Shown: positions 27,399-35,159 of the stretch, one piece after another
How positions within the stretch are numbered: position 1 is the stretch's first letter
How the letters are laid out: each line of letters begins with the position of its first letter
DNA from: Corynebacterium kroppenstedtii
GTDB taxonomy: Bacteria > Actinomycetota > Actinomycetes > Mycobacteriales > Mycobacteriaceae
Assembly (NCBI RefSeq): GCF_016894245.1
Contig: NZ_CP069792.1
Span: forward strand, 1,364,001-1,428,000
Length of the DNA stretch: 64,000 bases
Direction of reading: 5' to 3'
Notes under the pieces: model-generated
Database searches by the model: none
Told to the model about the DNA's origin: nothing
The model's input: only the letters and a program-made list of their open reading frames with translations
Translations under genes and position numbers: made by a program

Positions 27399-28550
27399 AT
27401 GGTCGTTGATTTCAGGGGTGCCCATGGATGGGCACAGGATTCTGCAGATCAACAGCAACTAGAAGTCGGTGCGCATCTCGCGGAGAACACGGATGCTGTC
27501 ATTCTTGTGGGGGGTAAAGGGACGCGCCTGCGTCCTTTGACGAATTCTGTCCCGAAGCCAATGATGCCGACGGCGGGGGTGCCTTTTCTTCAGCATTTGC
27601 TGGGCCGGATTAAAGCGGCCGGGATGACCCACGTCGTGCTGGGAACGTCGTTTAAAGCGGAAGTGTTCCAGGAACATTTTGGTGACGGCTCGGACCTCGG
27701 CCTGGAGATCGAGTATGTCGTTGAGGAAGAGGCCCTAGGCACGGGTGGTGGCATTCGTAACGTGCTGCCATCGCTTCGGCACGATAACGCGCTCGTTTTT
27801 AACGGCGATGTGTTGGGTGGCACGGATCTTCGCGCAGTTTTAGGCACTCATGCGACGAAGGATGCGGACGTCACCATGCATCTGGTGCGCGTTCCGGATC
27901 CGCGAGCATTTGGTTGCGTTCCGACAAATGAAGACGGCCGGGTGACGGCGTTCTTAGAGAAGACGATGGATCCGCCGACGGATCAAATCAATGCCGGTTG
28001 CTACGTCTTTAAGCGGGAGATTATTGGGCGCATTCCGGAAAACCGGGTTGTGTCCGTTGAGCGGGAAGTGTTCCCGAAACTCCTTGACGATGGTTTACGG
28101 GTGTATGGCCACGTTGACCAAGCATATTGGCGCGACATGGGTACGCCGGCCGATTTTGTCCGTGGTAGTTCGGACCTAGTTCGTGGCATTGCGTATTCGC
28201 CGATTTTAGTGGGGAAGACAGGGGAAGCTTTAGTGGACTCGTCGGCACAGATCGGCGGAGGTGCGCTCCTGCTCGGCGGCACCTACGTGGGCCGCGGGTG
28301 TGAAGTTGGCGGTGGCTCTCGCTTAGATACGACGGTTCTTTTCGACGGTGTTGAAGTTGAGGCAGGCGCAACCTTGGAGCGGTGCATCGTTGCCGCCGGA
28401 GCCAGGATTGGTGCTCGGGCTGTTCTTCGTGACGCGGTTATTGGCGAGGGAGCAGTGATCGGTGCGCGGTGCGAGCTCATCGATGGTGTCCGTGTGTGGC
28501 CCGGGGTGAATATCCCCGACAGTGGAATTAGGTTTTCTACCGACGTTTAG
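27399..28550 (+). CDS. manC: Mannose-1-phosphate guanylyltransferase
   Basis: A 383-residue sugar-nucleotidyltransferase. The signature ILVGGKGTRLRPLT, then PKPMMPTAGVPFLQHLL, FNGDVLGG and FLEKTMDPPTDQINAGCYVF belong to the eukaryotic-like GDP-mannose pyrophosphorylase type found in actinobacteria (Rv3264c-like). The C-terminal 120 residues form a left-handed beta-helix with hexapeptide repeats (SAQIGGGALLLGGTYVGRG...). It makes GDP-mannose for mannolipids and glycoproteins. ATG at 27399 has AAAGG nine bases upstream. It is located between wbbL and whiB2, as in other corynebacteria. Confidence 0.9.
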   Translation: MVVDFRGAHGWAQDSADQQQLEVGAHLAENTDAVILVGGKGTRLRPLTNSVPKPMMPTAGVPFLQHLLGRIKAAGMTHVVLGTSFKAEVFQEHFGDGSDLGLEIEYVVEEEALGTGGGIRNVLPSLRHDNALVFNGDVLGGTDLRAVLGTHATKDADVTMHLVRVPDPRAFGCVPTNEDGRVTAFLEKTMDPPTDQINAGCYVFKREIIGRIPENRVVSVEREVFPKLLDDGLRVYGHVDQAYWRDMGTPADFVRGSSDLVRGIAYSPILVGKTGEALVDSSAQIGGGALLLGGTYVGRGCEVGGGSRLDTTVLFDGVEVEAGATLERCIVAAGARIGARAVLRDAVIGEGAVIGARCELIDGVRVWPGVNIPDSGIRFSTDV

Positions 28551-29091
28551 CCTCTGCGGCAGGGCTCTATCCCACCCATTGATGAAAAATTGGTAAGGAA
28601 ACGTATATTAATCACGCAACGCCCATAGACCACAACATCTAGTGTTCTATGTGGCAAGTGTGAGGGTATGTCGTGTTTTCTTCAAAAAAGGGTCAATGCC
28701 ACCATGTAACCCGTGTTACGGATGTTACTAAAGGGGTTTATGTGGTGTGTTTGTGCAGGTTACGGGGCTTGACGTATTCGAATTACACGTGTGTAATCGT
28801 CCTGTAGAAAGACTTTCCGCCGACACGGAAAATGTGCTTGGTTTGTTCTCATGAGAGTGGTAATGCCCGGTTTCGCTGGGCGAATCTGACTCTCTATCAG
28901 GGCGAAGGGCACAGACCGGGCGGAAAGTGTGCGAGAAGCTTGCCGTCTGACACAACATGAGACCCCACAAGATGTAGTGCTAGCTGGTCGGCCTGTTGAC
29001 CGCATGAATGACCCTTGATGTGAATATCGCGACGCGTGCCAGTAGCCATCCACCCCGGCGCGCCCACGTCGTTTGACCAAAAAGGAGAGGC
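28551..29091. other. Long whiB2 upstream region with palindromes and a nested hairpin
   Basis: A gap of 541 bases with no gene I can support. It holds an inverted repeat GTAAC-N4-GTTAC (28706-28719) with another GTTAC at 28724-28728, a second inverted repeat ATTACAC-GT-GTGTAAT (28782-28797), and a nested stem: outer arms GAGAGT (28853-28858) and ACTCTC (28889-28894) around inner arms GCCC (28865-28868) and GGGC (28878-28881). The whiB2 message may have a structured leader. No T-run follows the hairpin. Confidence 0.5.
28782..28797. promoter_or_regulatory. Palindrome ATTACAC-GT-GTGTAAT upstream of whiB2
   Basis: Seven-base inverted arms with a 2-base centre, about 295 bases before the whiB2 start. 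The symmetry suggests a dimeric transcription factor site. The cognate protein is not evident. Confidence 0.4.
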
Positions 29092-29451
29092 ATGGCTGAT
29101 TCATCCGCGCACTTCCCTCGCGCTACCCTCCATGCGCTCATGGGAGAGGAAGTTACACAGCCGGACCAGCCTGGTGACGCCTCCTACTCGTCCGACCTTG
29201 CCGAGGACTTTGATATCCTTTTCGATTCTGTGGAGCAAGAGTGGCAAGAACAAGCCCTTTGCGCAGAAACAGATCCCGAGGCTTTCTTTCCTGAGAAGGG
29301 TGGTTCAACCCGCGAGGCAAAACGCATTTGTAGAGCCTGCGCGGTTCGTGACGAATGCCTTGAATATGCCCTCGAGCATGACGAACGCTTCGGTATTTGG
29401 GGTGGGTTATCCGAGCGTGAGCGTCGACGCTTGAAGCGGCAGATCGGGTAA
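29092..29451 (+). CDS. whiB2: WhiB family iron-sulfur regulator WhiB2
   Basis: A 119-residue protein. Four conserved cysteines for the 4Fe-4S cluster are at about residues 57, 80, 83 and 89 (ALCAETDPEAFFPEKGG, then RICRACAVRDECLEYAL), followed by the G-I-W-G-G turn and the basic SERERRRLKRQ tail that contacts DNA or sigma factor. Genome position between manC and the Rv3259/DUF3499/manB genes identifies it as WhiB2 (WhcD in C. glutamicum), linked to cell division. ATG at 29092 has AAGGAGAG upstream. The acidic N-terminal 50 residues are typical of the subfamily. Confidence 0.93.
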   Translation: MADSSAHFPRATLHALMGEEVTQPDQPGDASYSSDLAEDFDILFDSVEQEWQEQALCAETDPEAFFPEKGGSTREAKRICRACAVRDECLEYALEHDERFGIWGGLSERERRRLKRQIG

Positions 29452-29536
29452 AAACTAGCCCCCGGCCCATCAGCATTCGCTGTTTACGCGGGCAGTGGCC
29501 TACGTCGGTTCGTGGTCAGGAGCCTCTACGCTCGCC

Positions 29537-29989
29537 TCATTCTAAATCCGGATCGATCATGCGCGGTTCGACGTTCAAATACGTGGCCACTAGTTTTCCG
29601 ATGATGTAGTGGAGTAATTCCGAGCGCTCTGTCATGTTTTGTGTGCGCATTTCAATGGGGCGTCGGAAGACAACGATCCGGGGCCGCGTCGGACGGCCAT
29701 CATCGTCGACACCGGCAGGTATCAGCCGGCCCAGAGGGACTGCGCCGTCGGCGACGACTTCGTCGGGCCATACCGTCGTCAATTGACGGGAGCGCATTCG
29801 TGGCACGGTGTCTAATGCGATGTCCAGGTGTTCTAATTCTTCCGACCATTGCTCGTGGATCGGGGCGTAGGCATCTAAAACGGCCTGGTCGAATTCTGCC
29901 GGGCGGCTGGTCCACCGCGGAACTTCGGGGGGCAAGATAGGCCCACGTATGCCACGACCGTGGCGCTCAGCTCGGCGGGAATAATCCAT
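29537..29989 (-). CDS. Metallopeptidase-like family protein (Rv3259 type)
   Basis: About 150 residues. RGPILPPEVPRWTSRPAEFDQAVLDAYAPI, then LEHLDIALDTVPRM, VWPDEVVADGAVPLGRLIPAGVD and RIVVFRRPIEMR are nearly the same as in mycobacterial Rv3259. The family is often labelled zincin-like metallopeptidase, but here, as in Rv3259, the place of the HExxH motif reads LLHYIIGKLVATYLNV, so a zinc protease activity is doubtful. ATG at 29989 is the likely start. It lies opposite to whiB2 and DUF3499. Confidence 0.75.
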   Translation of the reverse strand: MDYSRRAERHGRGIRGPILPPEVPRWTSRPAEFDQAVLDAYAPIHEQWSEELEHLDIALDTVPRMRSRQLTTVWPDEVVADGAVPLGRLIPAGVDDDGRPTRPRIVVFRRPIEMRTQNMTERSELLHYIIGKLVATYLNVEPRMIDPDLE

Positions 29990-30074
29990 AACACCAACCC
30001 TAATGAACACCGCAGACAGGATGAATCATCCACGCCGTCGGTGTTGATGACATGGGCGGCTAGACTAATGCGTC

Positions 30075-31028
30075 GTGAACGAAAAGCGCGTGAATAAGAA
30101 GCGACTGTGCTGCCGCCCCGGTTGTGGCCGACCCGCAGCTGCGACCTTGGTGTATTCGCACGCGGAGGAAACAGTCATTGTCGGTCCCCTCTCGTCAGAC
30201 GGCAATCCCCACAGCTGGGATTTGTGTGCCCACCATTCCACACAGTTCCGTCCGCCCGAAGGATGGACAGTTATTCGCGACGAACCCGACGTTGATGATG
30301 TCGATGAATTCACCGCGCTCTTGGATAGTGTCAATGATCCTCGGAGTGACGACCATCGTTTCAATGCTCGTTCTGGTTCTCGAGTCACCGAGGCACCCCA
30401 GGGTGCAGTTGCTGATATTCAAAACACCATTTCGCGCTTAAACGGACACAGGCACGGCCGCAGCGCCACCACCTCGGCAGAACCGTCGACTATGAGACCG
30501 CACGTCGACGGTTATGCCGCAGACGCTGACACCGATCCCGAGGATGACGCCGAGTGGGAGATCGAATCCCCTCTCCTGCAAGCGGCGAAGGAACGAGAGC
30601 GTCGCCGTCGCATGTGGCGAGGTCGCGGGGAAGAACCGACCGTGGAGTCCTCACACGGGAGGTCTGTCATCACGACGGGACAAACGGGCCGACACCGGCG
30701 GCCGGACAACCACCACGCGTCCCACGTCGCACCCCACAACCGGGCGGTATCCCATAGCCCTGAAACAGATCAGGAATTGTCGATAAGAACGATGCGTCAC
30801 GGGGTTTCGGATCAGACCGGGGATGACCGCAAACAGTACGCGGGACAATACTCACGGTATGCGGAAAATCACGCGGATAACCACTCGGGCGCACGTGAAA
30901 CCCTCCAGGGACAGTCATGGACGCATGAATCGTCGGACGTTCGGCACCCCTCACTGCACAACATTCCGGGGCGTAAGCGTGGTCACCTTCACGCTGTTCC
31001 GGACCCGGACCCGGATGGTGATAGGTGA
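30075..31028 (+). CDS. DUF3499 family protein with long C-terminal extension
   Basis: A 317-residue protein. The first 95 residues are the DUF3499 domain: KRLCCRPGCGRPAAATLVYSHAEE, then VGPLSSDGNPHSWDLCAHHS, a zinc-ribbon-like arrangement of Cys and His, and FRPPEGWTVIRDE. The remaining 220 residues are disordered, rich in His, Arg, Asp and Ser, and roughly double the family's usual length. The function is unknown. GTG at 30075 is the likely start; a second in-frame GTG lies five codons later. It is transcribed toward manB and may be co-transcribed with it. Confidence 0.8.
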   Translation: MNEKRVNKKRLCCRPGCGRPAAATLVYSHAEETVIVGPLSSDGNPHSWDLCAHHSTQFRPPEGWTVIRDEPDVDDVDEFTALLDSVNDPRSDDHRFNARSGSRVTEAPQGAVADIQNTISRLNGHRHGRSATTSAEPSTMRPHVDGYAADADTDPEDDAEWEIESPLLQAAKERERRRRMWRGRGEEPTVESSHGRSVITTGQTGRHRRPDNHHASHVAPHNRAVSHSPETDQELSIRTMRHGVSDQTGDDRKQYAGQYSRYAENHADNHSGARETLQGQSWTHESSDVRHPSLHNIPGRKRGHLHAVPDPDPDGDR

Positions 31029-31088
31029 CATTGATAAGTCAACCCCGTGTAAGATAACTGCGAACATTATTCAGACGAAAGGATTCCC

Positions 31089-32468
31089 GTGCCTGCGCGC
31101 GATCGCTCATTTGTTGACTCCGTTATCAAGGCTTACGACGTCCGGGGGGTCGTCGGGGAGCACATCGATGAAGCTTTTGTGAAAGAAGTCGGCGCCGCGT
31201 TTGCTCGTCTGCTCCGGTCGGAGGGGGAATCCACAGTGGCCGTGGGACACGATATGAGGGAAAGCTCCCCGTCGTTGTCCGATGCCTTCGCCGAGGGAGT
31301 CATGGATCAGGGGCTCGACGTCGTCAAGGTGCATCTGTGCTCGACTGACGAGCTGTACTACGCCTCCGGGAGCATGACGTGTGCAGGAGCAATGTTCACC
31401 GCCTCCCACAATCCATCCCAGTACAACGGCATCAAGATGTGTCGCGCGGGAGCTCGGCCGGTGGGGGAGCAAACCGGATTAGCTGCGATCAAAGATGACC
31501 TCGTGCGCGGTGTTCCGGTGTATGACGGCGATCGGGGTAAATCCACAGACAAAGATGTGTTGCCCGGCTACGCAAAATTCCTCAATAGCCTCGTCGACCT
31601 GACCTCCTCGCGTCCCCTCGTTGTTGCAGTTGATGCCGGCAACGGGATGGGTGGATACACAGTTCCCGCAGTTCTGGGTGGCCTCCCTCTGGATATTCGC
31701 CCGTTGTACTTCGAACTTGACGGAACCTTCCCGAACCACGTGGCCAATCCCTTGGAGCCGAAGAATCTTGTGGATCTCCAGAAATTCGTGGTTGACCAGC
31801 ATGCCGACATCGGCCTGGCCTTTGACGGCGACGCGGATCGGTGCTTCGTGGTTAACGAAAAGGGCAATCCTGTAACCCCGTCCGCGATCTGCGCTCTCAT
31901 CGCCGAGCGCTATCTGAGTCAGAAGCCGGGGGCGACCATCATTCATAACCTGATTACGTCTCACACGGTTCCCGAAATGATCACGGAAAACGGTGGGAAG
32001 CCAGTGCGTACCCGCGTCGGTCATTCCTTCATTAAAGCGACGATGGCAGACACGGGCGCCATTTTCGGTGGTGAGCACTCTGCTCACTATTACTTCACCG
32101 AATTCTTCAATGCTGACTCCGGAATGTTGGCGGCCCTCCATGTGCTCGCCGCGCTGGGCTCACAGGACAAGCCCCTGTCGGAGCTAATGGACCACTACTC
32201 GCGGTACGAAGCCTCCGGTGAGATCAACTCTCGTTTGGATTCCGCTGAGGCGCAGCACGAGCGGGTCGAGGCCGTGCGTGCAGCGTACGCAGACCGTGCG
32301 ACGAGTATGGATGAGCTTGACGGCCTCACTGTCGAACTTGGGGATGGTGAGTGGTTTAATGTGCGCGCCTCGAACACGGAACCCCTCCTCAGGTTGAACG
32401 CAGAGGCCAAGACCCGTGAGGAAGTTGATGCCCTCACCTCGGATGTTTTAGCGGTTATTCGCGCCTAG
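31089..32468 (+). CDS. manB: Phosphomannomutase / phosphoglucomutase
   Basis: A 459-residue alpha-D-phosphohexomutase. The N-terminal VIKAYDVRGVVGEHIDEAF is followed by the phosphoserine loop TASHNPSQYNGIKM (Ser is the phosphate carrier), the metal loop FDGDADRC, the sugar-binding GGEHSAHYYF and the C-terminal phosphate-binding RASNTEPLLRLN. It interconverts mannose-6-phosphate and mannose-1-phosphate, between ManA and ManC, both in this window. The start is GTG at 31089 with AAAGGA six bases upstream. Confidence 0.94.
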   Translation: MPARDRSFVDSVIKAYDVRGVVGEHIDEAFVKEVGAAFARLLRSEGESTVAVGHDMRESSPSLSDAFAEGVMDQGLDVVKVHLCSTDELYYASGSMTCAGAMFTASHNPSQYNGIKMCRAGARPVGEQTGLAAIKDDLVRGVPVYDGDRGKSTDKDVLPGYAKFLNSLVDLTSSRPLVVAVDAGNGMGGYTVPAVLGGLPLDIRPLYFELDGTFPNHVANPLEPKNLVDLQKFVVDQHADIGLAFDGDADRCFVVNEKGNPVTPSAICALIAERYLSQKPGATIIHNLITSHTVPEMITENGGKPVRTRVGHSFIKATMADTGAIFGGEHSAHYYFTEFFNADSGMLAALHVLAALGSQDKPLSELMDHYSRYEASGEINSRLDSAEAQHERVEAVRAAYADRATSMDELDGLTVELGDGEWFNVRASNTEPLLRLNAEAKTREEVDALTSDVLAVIRA

Positions 32469-32479
32469 AATAGGCCGCT

Positions 32480-33712
32480 GTGTACCCCCGCGAAACGCTT
32501 GTAACGGTAGCTCAAGAAGGCGCGCGCATTCGTGCCGTTGCCCGATCACTATCTGATGTCATGGCAGTCATTGGTCGCCCGACGATCGAGAGCACGCCCG
32601 ACGGCCCCAGCACAGAAAGTCTGCGTTCCGACTTCTTTGGTATCGCCGACGACGCTACCGACAATTCCTCTGAGGATCTCCGTTCCTTCGCGAAAAGTAT
32701 TCCCGACGTTGCGCGTGGCGTCGTGATCGTGGCTTGTTCGGATAGCGCAGTCCACGCTGCTCGCGCCGCGGTCGCATTGATTCCGGATCCATCGGTACCC
32801 ATCGTGGTGGTGGACCGTCTGCCCCGGTACGTGAGGGCGATGGATTGCGTGATTGTCCTGACGCCGGATCCTGCGGACCGTGAAGCGGAGGAAGCCGTGG
32901 TGCGGTGTCGGCAGGTGGGGGCGATGGTTATTGTGGCTGCACCGACGTCGGGACCTGTCGCGGAGGCAGGTAGGGGGTACGGCCTTGTTGTTCCGGACAT
33001 TCCGGGTGCTGTCGAAGAATCGTGGGGGCGGTACGTGGCCACTGTGACGGGCGGGTGTGGCCTTGTCGGCCAGCTGCCGATTCAAGGTGTGCTGGATTAT
33101 GCGGCAGATGCCGTCGATCGCGAGATGGAAGCTAGTGGTCCCGACCGTGACGAGTCCGTGAATCCTGCGCGTCAGCTGGGTTTGCGTATGAAAGATCACC
33201 GGGTGGTCATTGCAGGCGATGGCGCTACTCGGCATGTTGCCTCTTTCGCGGCAAGGCGGCTGCTCCAGCATGGCATTGTCGCTGCTACCGCCGATACAGC
33301 TGAGCTTGCCCGGTTCTATTCCTATCTTCACCGGGGGACGTCGATGGATACGGCGATCGATTCGTCGTCGGAAACGATGACCAGGTCGGGTAGTGGGGCT
33401 AGTAGTGACGTCGATAAGTCAATTTTTTATGATCCGTTTTTGGATGCTCCCGCGGTTCAGCCGCTGGCTGCCGTGGTGGTGCCGGGGCCAGGGGGATATT
33501 CAGGTCGGGGGAGAAATGATGAGCCTGATACGGGGGTGTCGCGGGCATATCCTTCGGAGCAGGAGCTCAGTAGACTCGATAGGTATTTTGATGCGCGGCC
33601 GGTGACAGTGGTGGATCTGACGGCATCGGATCTTCATTCCGCCGTCGCGTATATCTGTGTGTTGGCTGCGCGGTGCGCCGCCGCTGCTGCCTATGTTGTC
33701 GCTCAGGAGTGA
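32480..33712 (+). CDS. TobH/SIS-like protein of the manB-manA locus
   Basis: A 410-residue protein located between manB and manA, equivalent to Rv3256c. The first half has GVVIVACSDSAVHAARAAVAL and PIVVVDRLPRYVRAMDCVIVLTPDP, resembling a SIS (sugar isomerase) fold; the second half shows VVIAGDGATRHVASFAARRLLQHGI and a C-terminal Ala-rich helix with VAYICVLAARCAAAAAYVV. A Ser/Gly-rich linker of about 40 residues interrupts it near residue 295-330. A function in mannose metabolism is suggested only by position. GTG at 32480 starts 11 bases after the manB stop. Confidence 0.7.
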   Translation: MYPRETLVTVAQEGARIRAVARSLSDVMAVIGRPTIESTPDGPSTESLRSDFFGIADDATDNSSEDLRSFAKSIPDVARGVVIVACSDSAVHAARAAVALIPDPSVPIVVVDRLPRYVRAMDCVIVLTPDPADREAEEAVVRCRQVGAMVIVAAPTSGPVAEAGRGYGLVVPDIPGAVEESWGRYVATVTGGCGLVGQLPIQGVLDYAADAVDREMEASGPDRDESVNPARQLGLRMKDHRVVIAGDGATRHVASFAARRLLQHGIVAATADTAELARFYSYLHRGTSMDTAIDSSSETMTRSGSGASSDVDKSIFYDPFLDAPAVQPLAAVVVPGPGGYSGRGRNDEPDTGVSRAYPSEQELSRLDRYFDARPVTVVDLTASDLHSAVAYICVLAARCAAAAAYVVAQE

Positions 33713-33815
33713 TGACGGTGTAGGTAGCTGTATGTAGTCGATATTGGTTATGGCCAGCACGTTATTTTGGCTAGCTCGTCACACTGCACGGTAGATATTT
33801 TTAACGGAGGTTTAG

Positions 33816-35150
33816 ATGGTTCAGCCGCTCACTGGGGCAATTCGTACGTATCCGTGGGGGTCGCGCACGGCGATAGCGCAGATGGCTGGTCGGCCAACGC
33901 CGTCGGCCCACCCGGAGGCCGAAATGTGGTTTGGTGCCCATCCGGGCGCCCCGGCAACAGTGGACGGCGAACCCCTGGATGTTCTCATCGCTTCGGATTC
34001 CGTCAGTGCGCTGGGTGCTGGCATGTCCCGAGCGTACGAGGGACGGCTGCCGTTCTTACTCAAGTTGCTTGCGGCGGATAAGCCATTGAGTTTGCAAGCT
34101 CATCCGACGAAAGAGCAGGCAGAGGAGGGGTGTGCCCGGGAGGACACCCTGGGTATCGCACGTGATGCGTTGGAGCGGAATTATCGCGATGATAATCACA
34201 AGCCCGAATTGATCGTGGCACTCACTCAGTTCGATGCGATGTGTGGCTTCCGCCCGATTGAGCAGACCCTCAAGCTTTTCGACGCATTGTCCGTCCCGGA
34301 ATTAGAGCGCTACCGCGTGTTGATCTCCGGGATTCTTCCCTCTGAAGGGTTGCGCAGCCTGGTCACAACGTGGATTACTCTCCCCTCTGACCAGCGCAAA
34401 ACACTGATCGCTGCTGTCGTGGAGGGAGCTCGGGCCTACCGTGATACCGGTAAGACGGAATTCGCGATCGTGGCCGACCATCTGATCGAGCTGGCTGACC
34501 GTTACCCGTCCGACCCTGGCGTGCTCTGTGCGTTGTTGCTTAATCACATTCGTCTTGAACCAGGGGAGGGGATTTATCTCAACGCGGGCCAGTTGCACGC
34601 ATACGTTCACGGGTTCGGCGTGGAGATCATGGCGAACTCGGACAACGTGCTGCGAGGCGGGTTGACCTCGAAGCATATTGATGTTCCCGAGTTGGTTCGC
34701 GTGTTGTCGTTTGATCCTCTGCCGGATCCTGTAATCACTCCGAATCGCTTGACGACGGGTGGTTCGGGGGAGTCTGCAGGTTCGCAGGCCTCTGCGCAGG
34801 GTGTTTATTATCCGACGCCGGCTCCTGAGTTCCGTTTGCAGCGCTGGGAGTTGAATTCGGGTCAATCCGTTGCGGTCTCGAGTGTGGCCACTGATGGACG
34901 ATCATTGTCGGAGACATTGGTTGGGCCTGCGATTGTCTTGTGTACGCGCGGCACTGTTCATGTTTCGCAACCGTCAGTTGATGACGTACCAGCGTCGGAG
35001 GGTGGCGGCCACCTTCGCGGTGATGGTTTCGGGCCGCTGGATCTCACCCCCAGCCAGGCCGCGTGGGTTCCCGACGACGCAGAAAGCACTCTCGTGACGA
35101 ATGATAGCGATGAGGTCGCTGAAATTTTCGTTGCGACGGTCGCAGGTTAG
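33816..35150 (+). CDS. manA: Mannose-6-phosphate isomerase, class I
   Basis: A 444-residue zinc enzyme that interconverts fructose-6-phosphate and mannose-6-phosphate. Family segments are IRTYPWGSRTAIAQM near the start, AEMWFGAHPGAPAT, LPFLLKLLAADKPLSLQAHPTKEQAEEG (zinc ligands Gln and His in LQAHP), DNHKPELIVALTQFDAMCGFRP (zinc Glu), and EGIYLNAGQLHAYVHGFGVEIMANSDNVLRGGLT. A Gly/Ser insert appears near residue 310-330. The ribosome-binding site CGGAGG is ahead of ATG at 33816. It is the last gene of the manB-TobH-manA group. Confidence 0.94.
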   Translation: MVQPLTGAIRTYPWGSRTAIAQMAGRPTPSAHPEAEMWFGAHPGAPATVDGEPLDVLIASDSVSALGAGMSRAYEGRLPFLLKLLAADKPLSLQAHPTKEQAEEGCAREDTLGIARDALERNYRDDNHKPELIVALTQFDAMCGFRPIEQTLKLFDALSVPELERYRVLISGILPSEGLRSLVTTWITLPSDQRKTLIAAVVEGARAYRDTGKTEFAIVADHLIELADRYPSDPGVLCALLLNHIRLEPGEGIYLNAGQLHAYVHGFGVEIMANSDNVLRGGLTSKHIDVPELVRVLSFDPLPDPVITPNRLTTGGSGESAGSQASAQGVYYPTPAPEFRLQRWELNSGQSVAVSSVATDGRSLSETLVGPAIVLCTRGTVHVSQPSVDDVPASEGGGHLRGDGFGPLDLTPSQAAWVPDDAESTLVTNDSDEVAEIFVATVAG

Positions 35151-35159
35151 CCCGGGAGC

